Shown here one piece after another: positions 1 to 9,315 of a stretch of 61,252 nt of DNA. This DNA comes from Flavobacterium psychrophilum (GTDB lineage: Bacteria > Bacteroidota > Bacteroidia > Flavobacteriales > Flavobacteriaceae): assembly GCA_022730285.1 (NCBI GenBank), contig DZCQ01000009.1, forward strand, positions 4,842-66,093. The letters run 5' to 3'. Position 1 is the stretch's first letter; each line of letters starts with the position of its first letter. Both the position numbers and the translations under genes were made by a program. The notes beneath the pieces are model-generated. The model saw nothing but the letters and a program-made list of their open reading frames with translations. It searched no databases and was not told where the DNA came from.

Positions 1-3000
1 GATTTTGGAGTAGGGGCAAACACTACCACCCCAGGGATTGCACCTGCGTATTGTTATCATGATTTGACACTAGGTTTGCCATCTCCATGTCCACCTACAA
101 ATAATCCTCGTCTAGAAGATAATCAGTATGTGGTAACAAAAGCTATTATTCCTAATAACGGTGCTTGGTTTCCTTACCGAGATCACACCTCAAACGGAAC
201 AAACCCTAATGGAAGATTTTTAGCTGTAAATATTGGTTCTGCGGCTGGACCAAATGGGGTGTTATACAGCAAGTTAATAAATTCTATTATTCCTAATCAA
301 CCTGTTATTGTAGATGTGTATTTAGCAAATCTTTTAAGAGCAAATCTTGTTGGCGGTTCGGATCCTAGTTTTTCTTTCGAATTAGTAGATGGGTCGGGAA
401 CAGTAGTAGCTAGTCAGACATCTAGTAATATATTGCGTTCCAATATTTGGGAATTGAGACAATTTACCCTTAATCCAGGAGCAAATACTACTTTAACCTT
501 TAAAATTCGCTCAGGAAGTGTGCAATATAACGGAAATGATGCAGCTATAGATGATATTAATGTTTATCAACTTCCAATTTCTTGTATAACTACACGTAAC
601 TTTCCTATAAATATAGATTGTAACCAAGCTTTTACAGCACAAGTTACAGGACATAATGATGTTTCTTGTAATGGTGGAAATAACGGAACAATTACCATTG
701 CTGCCCAAAACTACGGCATGCCTTACGGTTATGATTACACTTTAGACGGAACAACTTGGATTAATGCTACAACATCACCATTAACCATCACTGGTTTAAC
801 TGCTAGCACTTACAATGTACAAGTTCGTTATGATAATAATGCAGCAAATGCTACTTGTAGTTTTCCTTTTACACAAGTGGTGAATGAACCAACAGTTTTA
901 GTGAGTAGTGCAACAGTTTCTCCTGCAACTTGTTTAACTGGAGCTACTATTACTGCTTCTGGCTCTGGAGGTACGCCAGCATATCAATATCAATTAACAG
1001 ATAATCTAGGAAATATAATAGTTGCCTACCAATCTAGTACTACATTTACTAATATCCCTGTCGGAGATTATTTAGTGTATGTTCGTGATGCAAATCTTTG
1101 TACAGTTGCTTCTACTGTAATTTCAGTAATACCACCTGTCCCACCAACTGCAACAATAGATGTTAGCTCCAATTATTGCTATACCAGTACAGGTGGTGCT
1201 ACATTAGTGGTAAATGCCTCTGGTGGGGTTGCACCTTATACTTATAGTATTAATGGACTACCTGCTCAAAACAGTAATGTTTTTTCAAACTTAACACCAA
1301 ATACATACACAATTGTTGTAACAGATAGTTATGGTTGTTCGGTAACAATTCCTGCACAAACTATTAATAACCAAATTACACTTACTACCTCTCTTACTAA
1401 AGATTTAGATTGTACGGCTTCACCAGATGCCGTTATTACTGGAACTATTGCTGGAGGCTACCCAGGTTACCAATACCAAGTTAATGTGAATGGTGGTGGT
1501 TATGGTGCATTGCAAACAGTAACAGGATCTACTTTTACCTATATGGCTACTACTTCTGGAACCTATCAATTTCAGGTAACAGATACTAGAGGATGTGTTG
1601 TTCAAGCTGGCATGATTACTATTAATCCATTATCCCTTCCAGAGATAACTTCTGTAACACAAACAGCTTCTATTTTATGTCATGGAGATAGTTCTGCTTC
1701 AATAAGCATAGTTATTAATACAGCAGTTGGAACGCCTAATTATGTATTAAATATTTTAAATACTACGACAGGAGTTAATTATGGAACTGCTACAACAGGT
1801 TTGGCAGCAGGAAATTATACTATTACTCTGACCGATGCAAAATCTTGTATAGATACAGAAACAATAGTTATTACAGAGCCAGCAGTAATTGCTTATACAG
1901 AAGTGATAAATCCGTTAACTTGTACAGGATCGGGTGTTTCTTTAGGTTCTATTTGTGTAAATGGTTTAACAGGAGGAACAGCTCCTTTCACTTACACCTT
2001 AGTTGATAATCTTGGTGGAACAGCAAATGTTGTGCATAATGATGCAACAGGTGCAGATTATTGTTTCCCAAATATAGATTATGGGTCTTATAATTTAATA
2101 GTTACAGATGTAAATGGTTGTACTCTTGTAAAATCTAATTTATTAATGACTTCACCACCTAATGATTTAGATATTGTTATAACACCAACCGTACCATCTT
2201 GTCTTACAGGGGCTACTGTTACCGTAACTGTTGGTGCCCCGGTTGTTGGTAGTAACTATGAGTTTGGAATATTAAATTCTTTAAATTTACCTTATGTAGT
2301 GTTTCCAAATACGTTTAGTGCACCAAGCAATCCACCACTTACTCATGTTTTCACAGGATTAGCAACGGGAGCAATATATACTTTTGTTGTTCATGATATA
2401 ACTACTAATTGTTATTATTTTGAAACAATGACCTCTCCAACTCCAACAAATTCTACCTTAACTAACACAATTGATGTTGTTAATAATGTAACTTGTACAG
2501 GAAGTGATAATGGTACTGTTTCATTTACTTTTAATAATTATAGTACCACAGCGACTTCTGTTTCTTACGTATTATTTGATGCTTTAACTAATACAGCTGT
2601 TGTTCCTGCAATTAATGGTACAGTTGCTATACCAACAGTTGGAGTTGTATCTCCAATAACAGTTTCTAACTTAGGACCACTAGTGCCAGGAACTTATAAC
2701 ATTCGATTAACGGAGAATGGAGGTACAAATGATGGTTGTGGTATTACATCTACAAACTTCATTATCAGAGAATCTGCAACTATACTAGCAATTACTGCAT
2801 CTGTATCACAAAATGATAACTGTAATTTAAATGCAGGACAAATAGTTGCAACAGCTACAGGTGGAACAGCACCATATGTTTATCAAATATTGCCATCTAC
2901 AAGTCCTGCACCAATTGCAAGTTCTGCGGGATGGGTAACTTCTAATATATTAAATGCGGAATCAGGAAACTACATTGCTTATGTTAAAGATGCATATAAT

Positions 3001-6000
3001 TGTATTCAGGCAACAGCGATAACTACTTTACCCTTAGATCCTACACCAGTAATTAATGCTTCAGTAGCTGATGCTTGCGTAACCCAAGGTAATTATAGTA
3101 TAGATGTGACTATGCCAACCGCAGGAATTGCTCCTTATGCTTTCAGTTTAGATGGAGGTGCTTTTGTTACAAGAACAACTCCTTTTACTTATACATTGTT
3201 AAATTCAGGAGTACATACTATTCAAGTTCGAGATTTTAATAGCTGTGGAAATACAGTTTCAGTAACAATTTCAGATCCACTTGTTGCAGCTGCTATTTTT
3301 ACAACAGACCCTATTTGTACTAATTCTGATGGAGAAATAACAGTTACAGCAACTGGTGGTACAGGAAATTACTCTTATACTCTTCTTGATTCTGCTTCTG
3401 CAATCATAGTAGGACCTCAGCCCTTAAATGTATTTACTAATCAACCAGCTGGAAGTTATATTATAAGAATTATAGATACTGTTACCAACTGTCAAATAAA
3501 TATACCTCTTACTCTTGCTCTACCAACAGCAGTGACTTTTACCACGGTAACAACTCCTGTAGTTTGTAGTGGAGCATCAGATGGAACCATAGTAGTAAAT
3601 TTATCTGCAGGAAATGATAACCCTGTATATACTTATCAAATTACGGCAGGACCAGTTACTACAGGAACACAAATATCTAATTCCTTTTCAGGACTACCCG
3701 CTGGAACTTATACAATAGAAGTTGTGTCTGCAAGAGGCTGTATAGCTACAGATACAAATGTTGTTATTGGAACTCCAACTCCAGTATCCGTTCCCGCACC
3801 AACTATTACACAATTTGGTTGTTCTCCAAGCACCAATACCGTGAATCTTGCCACTATAACAGTTAATGGTGTAACTGGCGGATCTGGAGTATATTTAAAT
3901 TATCAATTTATTTTAGGAGGCACTATTCTGCAATCTGGATCTAGTAATACTTATTCTACTGCTAATACTGTTGGAGGGACATATACTATTAATGTGTATG
4001 ATGATAAAGGCTGTCTGGGTAGTACAACTGCAGTAATCAATCCTTATATAGAAATTTCAGACCCTACTGTTACTGTTGATAATGCCATAACTTGTGCAAC
4101 TAATGAAGATATTACAATAGGCATAACCGTCAATGGAGGACCAACTCCAACACTAAATTATACAGTTGCTGGTTTAAATGGGAATACTTTTAACGTAACT
4201 CAAAATACCCCATCATTTACAGGTTTAACAGTTGGAGATTATTTAATAACAGTTACAAATCCAACAACGGGTTGTAGTGTACAAACCATTCACTATGTAT
4301 TTGATCCAAATACGTTTGATTTACTAATTAATAATGTGATTAGTGTTACTTGTTTTGGAGCTTCTAATGGAAGTGCAGACATTACAGTGATAGATAACGA
4401 TTTGACTCCAACAAACGATGCTGGTCCATTTAATTATTCTATTACAAACTCTTCTAGTGTTGTGGTAGCATCTGGAACATCTCCTAATGCTGGTCCATTA
4501 AATATTTCTGGATTACCATCAGGCATTTATACAGTAAATATTGCTTTAACGGGAACTCCATTCTGCTCTGCAGTTAAAAACTTTACAATTACGCAACCAA
4601 CTGCTGCCTTGGCATTATCTACTATAAGTACACCTATAACGTGTGTTTCGGGTAATAACGACGGAACAATAACTGCCTCTGCTACTGGTGGTTGGGGTAC
4701 TAACTATCAGTTTCAACTTAATCTTGGAGCAACAATAGTTTCTGCATATAGTAGCAATAGTAATTTTACAGGATTAACACAAGGATTATATACAGTTTTT
4801 GTTAAAGACGAAAGAAATTGTATAGTTCAAACAAATGTGAATTTAACAAATCCTTTGCCTATAAATGCCACTGTTACTCCAAGCACTTCGTTAGTGACAT
4901 GTTATGCAGATTGCAATGCGTCTATAAGTATTTCTTACCCAACAGGTGGTCAGGGAAGTAATTATTCATACTTCTTGCATTCTACGGTTCCTACCCCTTC
5001 GGATTCTGGTCCTATAGCAATACCACTTGGGGGTGTAGTTATTTCGAATTTGTGTGCAGATACTTATACTGTCCGAATTGTAGATGGTTGGGGTTGCGAA
5101 TACAATGCTACACCAATTACCATATCTCAACCAGCAGTTGTAGAAGCTAATTTATCTATTAACACTACACAAACTTGCTTAACAGATGCTACATTAACTT
5201 TGGAAGGAACAGGTGGAACACCTCCATATTCTTACAGTACAACTCTTGCAGGAACATATACTGCATTTGCTCCAGCTGGTTCTAGTACTACTACTATTAC
5301 CGTACCTGTTGGCACACATCATTATTACGTTTCTGATGTAAATGGTTGTAAAAGTGTTGTTTCCAGGGATGTAAGAATTGATCCAATTGTACCATTAACC
5401 TTGTCTTTGCTTACACATCAAGATATACTTTGTGGTGGTAGTAGTACTGGCACTATTACAGCTGTGGCAAATGGCGGATTGCTAAATTATGTATATACAT
5501 TATTAGATAGTGCTGGAAATCCAATTGTTCCAGCTCCAACACAAACTAACCCAGGAGAATTTTCAAATCTTGCTGCTGGTACTTATCAAGTTCTTGTTCA
5601 GAGTGTTGATTGTCAATATATCTCTGGAAATATAATTATTACAGAGCCACCAGTATTTACTGTTTCCTCAACTCCAATTTCTGTTAAATGTAATGGAGAA
5701 AATACAGGAGGAATTAATTTAATTATAGCGGGAGGAACAGGAGTAGTACAATATGCTATCTCTCCTAATTTAGATCAATTTATTACAATTCCTAATCCTT
5801 ATGCAGTAGGTGGATTTACAATTCCTAATCTTACTGCGGGAACTTATACTGTAATTGTGCAAGATCAGAATGGTTGTTTTCATAATATGACAGTAATAGT
5901 ATCGGAGCCAACAGCTTTACTTTCTTCTATTACAAATGTTGTAGATGAATCTTGTGCCGAAGATGATTTAGCAGAATTTGAATCGAACATGTCTGGAGGA

Positions 6001-6957
6001 ACAGCACCATATAGTGTAACTTATACTGTAATTTATCCTGGAACTACTACGGTTGTTAATGGTCCTGTGGTTAATTTAGCAGCTGGAATTTCTACGCATA
6101 CATTTACAAATCTTAATGGAGGTTATTATACCGTATATGTTACAGATGCAAATGGTTGCGTATCTGAAAATGATGTAAATATTGGAAGTGGAGTTTCTTA
6201 CACGCCAGAGGCAGTGATAACTTTCCCTTGTGTGAGTAATTTACCTGCGATTGAAGTTGAGGTGGTTAATTTGCTTAATACTCCATCTTTAGATTTTGAT
6301 CCGTTAGGAGATTATTTATTTTCATTAGATGTAAATAATATTTCTAATGCACAAGCAAGCAATATTTTTACCTCTGCAACCCACTCTAGCTTACTAGTTC
6401 CTGGCACTCATACAGTATATGTGTTTAATACCTTGGGTTGTAATAAAGCTACCAGCACATTTACAATTACTGCTTCCGATTTAGACGCACTTACATTGGT
6501 ATTAAATAGTGGAGGACTTAATGAAATAGTAGCAGTATCAACTGGTGGTTCAGGTGGAAATACCTACACTTTTGAAGGAAATAATAATGGTAGTGATAAT
6601 ACTTATGTGTATAATCAGTCAGGAAATTATACTGTAACAGTAACCGATAGTTCAGGTTGTTTTAAAACTGTAACTGCATTTTTTCCATTCATTCCTATAC
6701 AAATTGACAATGTGTTTACACCAAATGGCAACGGAACTAATGACTCTTGGGGGCCTAAAAACACTGCTAATTATAAAAACCTTGTAACAAAAGTTTACGA
6801 CCGTTATGGACGTATGATTAAGGAAATGAAAGAAGGAGAGGTTTGGGATGGTAAGTATAAAGGACAAGAACTACCTTCTGGCGATTATTGGTATGTAATT
6901 AAAGTTGATGATAGCAATGATAAAGAATATGTTGGTCATTTTACCTTGTACAGATAA
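1..6957 (+). CDS. Giant SprB-like repeat adhesin with type B T9SS sorting domain (5' partial)
   Basis: The reading frame is open from base 1, so the gene begins upstream; 2318 residues are visible. The first ~190 residues look like a beta-rich ligand-binding domain (PNGRFLAVN...AIDDINVY). After that come about twenty repeats of 80-100 residues with the pattern C...GxI...GG..PYxYxL...L..GxYxVxVxDxxGC, which is the SprB-repeat type. The last ~80 residues (VFTPNGNGTNDSW ... VWDGKYKGQELPSGDYWY ... HFTLYR) match the gliding-motility-associated C-terminal domain, a type B signal for the type IX secretion system. The protein is expected to be exported to the cell surface as an adhesin. The PorP/SprF gene follows 48 bases later, the usual pairing for type B cargo. 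Very high Thr/Asn/Ser and few Lys residues suit a secreted filamentous protein. The ligand cannot be told from sequence. Confidence 0.9.
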   Translation, partial: DFGVGANTTTPGIAPAYCYHDLTLGLPSPCPPTNNPRLEDNQYVVTKAIIPNNGAWFPYRDHTSNGTNPNGRFLAVNIGSAAGPNGVLYSKLINSIIPNQPVIVDVYLANLLRANLVGGSDPSFSFELVDGSGTVVASQTSSNILRSNIWELRQFTLNPGANTTLTFKIRSGSVQYNGNDAAIDDINVYQLPISCITTRNFPINIDCNQAFTAQVTGHNDVSCNGGNNGTITIAAQNYGMPYGYDYTLDGTTWINATTSPLTITGLTASTYNVQVRYDNNAANATCSFPFTQVVNEPTVLVSSATVSPATCLTGATITASGSGGTPAYQYQLTDNLGNIIVAYQSSTTFTNIPVGDYLVYVRDANLCTVASTVISVIPPVPPTATIDVSSNYCYTSTGGATLVVNASGGVAPYTYSINGLPAQNSNVFSNLTPNTYTIVVTDSYGCSVTIPAQTINNQITLTTSLTKDLDCTASPDAVITGTIAGGYPGYQYQVNVNGGGYGALQTVTGSTFTYMATTSGTYQFQVTDTRGCVVQAGMITINPLSLPEITSVTQTASILCHGDSSASISIVINTAVGTPNYVLNILNTTTGVNYGTATTGLAAGNYTITLTDAKSCIDTETIVITEPAVIAYTEVINPLTCTGSGVSLGSICVNGLTGGTAPFTYTLVDNLGGTANVVHNDATGADYCFPNIDYGSYNLIVTDVNGCTLVKSNLLMTSPPNDLDIVITPTVPSCLTGATVTVTVGAPVVGSNYEFGILNSLNLPYVVFPNTFSAPSNPPLTHVFTGLATGAIYTFVVHDITTNCYYFETMTSPTPTNSTLTNTIDVVNNVTCTGSDNGTVSFTFNNYSTTATSVSYVLFDALTNTAVVPAINGTVAIPTVGVVSPITVSNLGPLVPGTYNIRLTENGGTNDGCGITSTNFIIRESATILAITASVSQNDNCNLNAGQIVATATGGTAPYVYQILPSTSPAPIASSAGWVTSNILNAESGNYIAYVKDAYNCIQATAITTLPLDPTPVINASVADACVTQGNYSIDVTMPTAGIAPYAFSLDGGAFVTRTTPFTYTLLNSGVHTIQVRDFNSCGNTVSVTISDPLVAAAIFTTDPICTNSDGEITVTATGGTGNYSYTLLDSASAIIVGPQPLNVFTNQPAGSYIIRIIDTVTNCQINIPLTLALPTAVTFTTVTTPVVCSGASDGTIVVNLSAGNDNPVYTYQITAGPVTTGTQISNSFSGLPAGTYTIEVVSARGCIATDTNVVIGTPTPVSVPAPTITQFGCSPSTNTVNLATITVNGVTGGSGVYLNYQFILGGTILQSGSSNTYSTANTVGGTYTINVYDDKGCLGSTTAVINPYIEISDPTVTVDNAITCATNEDITIGITVNGGPTPTLNYTVAGLNGNTFNVTQNTPSFTGLTVGDYLITVTNPTTGCSVQTIHYVFDPNTFDLLINNVISVTCFGASNGSADITVIDNDLTPTNDAGPFNYSITNSSSVVVASGTSPNAGPLNISGLPSGIYTVNIALTGTPFCSAVKNFTITQPTAALALSTISTPITCVSGNNDGTITASATGGWGTNYQFQLNLGATIVSAYSSNSNFTGLTQGLYTVFVKDERNCIVQTNVNLTNPLPINATVTPSTSLVTCYADCNASISISYPTGGQGSNYSYFLHSTVPTPSDSGPIAIPLGGVVISNLCADTYTVRIVDGWGCEYNATPITISQPAVVEANLSINTTQTCLTDATLTLEGTGGTPPYSYSTTLAGTYTAFAPAGSSTTTITVPVGTHHYYVSDVNGCKSVVSRDVRIDPIVPLTLSLLTHQDILCGGSSTGTITAVANGGLLNYVYTLLDSAGNPIVPAPTQTNPGEFSNLAAGTYQVLVQSVDCQYISGNIIITEPPVFTVSSTPISVKCNGENTGGINLIIAGGTGVVQYAISPNLDQFITIPNPYAVGGFTIPNLTAGTYTVIVQDQNGCFHNMTVIVSEPTALLSSITNVVDESCAEDDLAEFESNMSGGTAPYSVTYTVIYPGTTTVVNGPVVNLAAGISTHTFTNLNGGYYTVYVTDANGCVSENDVNIGSGVSYTPEAVITFPCVSNLPAIEVEVVNLLNTPSLDFDPLGDYLFSLDVNNISNAQASNIFTSATHSSLLVPGTHTVYVFNTLGCNKATSTFTITASDLDALTLVLNSGGLNEIVAVSTGGSGGNTYTFEGNNNGSDNTYVYNQSGNYTVTVTDSSGCFKTVTAFFPFIPIQIDNVFTPNGNGTNDSWGPKNTANYKNLVTKVYDRYGRMIKEMKEGEVWDGKYKGQELPSGDYWYVIKVDDSNDKEYVGHFTLYR

Positions 6958-7005
6958 TTTAAAAAAACACGAATCATGACAACTTATCAAAATACTATTA
7001 TTAGC

Positions 7006-7968
7006 ATGAAAAAATTCCTATTAGCGTTAATTTTACTATCGTTTACCAAGAATTTTGCACAAGAGTTAAATGTTCCTGCCGCAACACAATATTTAGCGGA
7101 TAATCCATTTGTAATATCTCCAGCTTATGCAGGTATAGGAGATAATTTTAGAATTCGATTAAATGGTTTTGCACAATGGGTAGGAATTAAAGATGCTCCT
7201 ATGAATCAAGCATTATATGCGGATTTTAGAATTGCAGACCAGTCAGGTATTGGGATTTCTTTATATAATGATAAAAATGGGAATACTAGACAAACTGGTA
7301 TTAAAGCGTCATTTGCTCACCATATTATTTTAGACTATTATTCAAAACAATATCTATCTTTTGGTATATCCTATAACTTTAATAATTTTAGAATTGAAAC
7401 CTCTAATTTTAATGTAATAGATCCTAGTGTTATAAACGATAGATATACACCAAACGACAACTTTGACGTGAGTTTGTTGTATAGAAGAAAAGCTTTTTAC
7501 CTTTCTTTTAATGCTTCTAACTTATTAAACAAAGACCTTAAAAAATTCTATAAAGCAGAGCCTAATTTGTTGCGTAATTATCAATTATACACAGGATATG
7601 TTTTTAGAGGAAACAGAGATAGCAGAACAGAAGTAGAGCCTTCTGCCTTTTTTCAATATTTTCAAAGCGATGGACGTTCTAGTACGGATATAAACTTAAA
7701 ATTGCGTTATCTAGACAATCAAAGAACAGGTTATTTTTGGATAGGTGCTACCTACAGATTCTTAAACGATCAGCCACTAAAACCACTAACCATTGGTCCA
7801 ATGCTAGGAATACAAAAGTCAGGCTTTTATGTTGGATATTCTTACCAGCTTACTTTAAACGAATTGTCTGCGTTTAATTCTGGAACACACATGCTTACGT
7901 TAGGATTTGACTTTTTGCAAAAAGCAAGCAATTGCCCTTGTACACAAAAAGAAAATAACGATGATTAA
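7006..7968 (+). CDS. PorP/SprF family T9SS outer-membrane protein
   Basis: Family members are outer-membrane proteins needed for secretion or surface attachment of type B T9SS cargo such as SprB. The start chosen is the ATG at 7006 because it opens a clean signal peptide (MKKFLLALILLSFTKNFAQ); an in-frame ATG at 6976 would add ten residues in front of it. The mature protein begins with the family hallmark of a Tyr/Leu stretch then NPFVISPAYAGIGDNFR, and continues as alternating beta strands (YLSFGISYNFN, GYFWIGATYRF, SGFYVGYSYQL) to a CPC-containing tail. About 320 residues is normal for the family. Its position directly behind the giant adhesin suggests that the adhesin is its client. A terminator hairpin follows at 7992-8025. 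Confidence 0.88.
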   Translation: MKKFLLALILLSFTKNFAQELNVPAATQYLADNPFVISPAYAGIGDNFRIRLNGFAQWVGIKDAPMNQALYADFRIADQSGIGISLYNDKNGNTRQTGIKASFAHHIILDYYSKQYLSFGISYNFNNFRIETSNFNVIDPSVINDRYTPNDNFDVSLLYRRKAFYLSFNASNLLNKDLKKFYKAEPNLLRNYQLYTGYVFRGNRDSRTEVEPSAFFQYFQSDGRSSTDINLKLRYLDNQRTGYFWIGATYRFLNDQPLKPLTIGPMLGIQKSGFYVGYSYQLTLNELSAFNSGTHMLTLGFDFLQKASNCPCTQKENNDD

Positions 7969-7991
7969 TCAGTAAAATACATATAACTCAT

Positions 7992-8025
7992 AACCATCAA
8001 CATACTTTATCTTGATGGTTTTTAT
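7992..8025 (+). terminator. Rho-independent terminator after porP/sprF gene
   Basis: Arms 7992-8000 (AACCATCAA) and 8012-8020 (TTGATGGTT) pair perfectly over an 11-base loop, followed by a T-rich run. It closes the adhesin/SprF unit 15 bases before the pgk start. Confidence 0.75.
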
Positions 8026-8040
8026 TTTAAATGCCAATAT

Positions 8041-9228
8041 ATGAATTCTTTAATTAATTTTGATTTTAATAATAAAAAAGTACTTGTACGTGTCGATTTT
8101 AATGTGCCATTAAACACTGATTTTTCTGTTACAGATGCAAGCAGAATAGAAGCGGCAAAACCAACTATCGACAAAATTTTATCGCACGGAGGAAGTGTTA
8201 TCTTACTATCACATCTGGGACGTCCAAAAGGAGTAGATGATAAATATTCATTAAGACATATTGTAGAGAAAGTTGCAGAAATTTTACAACATCCTGTTAC
8301 TTTTGCTTCCGATTGTATAGGACATATTGCTGAAAATGCAGTCCATCATCTTCAAAAAGGCGAAATACTTTTGCTAGAAAATGTTCGCTTTTATCCAGAA
8401 GAAGAAAAAGGAGATATCACTTTTGCTGAAAAATTGGCAAGTTTAGCCGATTTTTATGTAAATGACGCTTTTGGAGCTGCTCATAGAGCACATGCCTCCA
8501 CAACAATAATCTCACAATTTTTCCCTAGTAATAAAGCTTTTGGTCTTTTGTTAGAAAAAGAAATTAATAGTATTAAAAAAGTGCTTACAAATAGTGAAAA
8601 ACCAGTTACAGCAATAATTGGTGGAAGCAAAGTTTCTACCAAAATTACCGTTATCGAGAATATTTTAGACAAAATTGATTGTTTAATTATTGGAGGAGGA
8701 ATGATTTTTACCTTCGTTAAAGCCTTGGGTGGAAACATTGGTAGTTCTATTTGTGAAGAAGATAAATTAGATGTAGCAATCGAAATTTTAAAAATTGCAA
8801 AAGAAAAAAATGTTGTGGTATATATTCCTACAGATGTTATTGCTGCCGATGCATTTTCTAACGATGCAAAAACTCAAATAGTTTCTTCTGATGCTATTCC
8901 AAGTGGTTGGCAAGGACTAGATGTTGGTCCAGCATCTTTACAAGAGATTCAGAAAATAATTTTAGACTCTAAAACAATACTATGGAACGGTCCACTTGGT
9001 GTTTTTGAGCTTTCTTCTTTTGCAAACGGAACACAAGAATTAGGTAATTATATTGCACTGGCAACTCAAAATGGTGCTTTTTCACTTGTTGGTGGTGGTG
9101 ATAGCGTTGCTGCAGTGAAACAATTTGACTTAGAAAATAAGGTAAGTTATGTTTCTACTGGTGGTGGTGCAATGTTAGAAATGTTGGAAGGAAAAACACT
9201 ACCTGGAATTGCGGCTATTTTAAGTTAA
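8041..9228 (+). CDS. pgk: Phosphoglycerate kinase
   Basis: Catalyses 1,3-bisphosphoglycerate + ADP to 3-phosphoglycerate + ATP in cytosolic glycolysis. At 395 residues it has the usual length. Recognisable signatures are VLVRVDFNVPL near residue 15, LLSHLGRPKG around residue 60, LLENVRFYPEEEKGD near 115, AFGAAHRAHAST near 143, GGSKVSTKI near 197, and the C-terminal nucleotide site ILWNGPLGVFE and GGGDSVAA. It lies alone between a terminator and the lytic transglycosylase gene and is probably its own unit. Confidence 0.97.
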   Translation: MNSLINFDFNNKKVLVRVDFNVPLNTDFSVTDASRIEAAKPTIDKILSHGGSVILLSHLGRPKGVDDKYSLRHIVEKVAEILQHPVTFASDCIGHIAENAVHHLQKGEILLLENVRFYPEEEKGDITFAEKLASLADFYVNDAFGAAHRAHASTTIISQFFPSNKAFGLLLEKEINSIKKVLTNSEKPVTAIIGGSKVSTKITVIENILDKIDCLIIGGGMIFTFVKALGGNIGSSICEEDKLDVAIEILKIAKEKNVVVYIPTDVIAADAFSNDAKTQIVSSDAIPSGWQGLDVGPASLQEIQKIILDSKTILWNGPLGVFELSSFANGTQELGNYIALATQNGAFSLVGGGDSVAAVKQFDLENKVSYVSTGGGAMLEMLEGKTLPGIAAILS

Positions 9229-9315
9229 CTGAAAGTTTAACAATTTTTTTAACAATTTTGCGTTTAATTAAAGTATGTTTACCACCCCATAAATGTATTC
9301 TAAAATTTTGCCATC

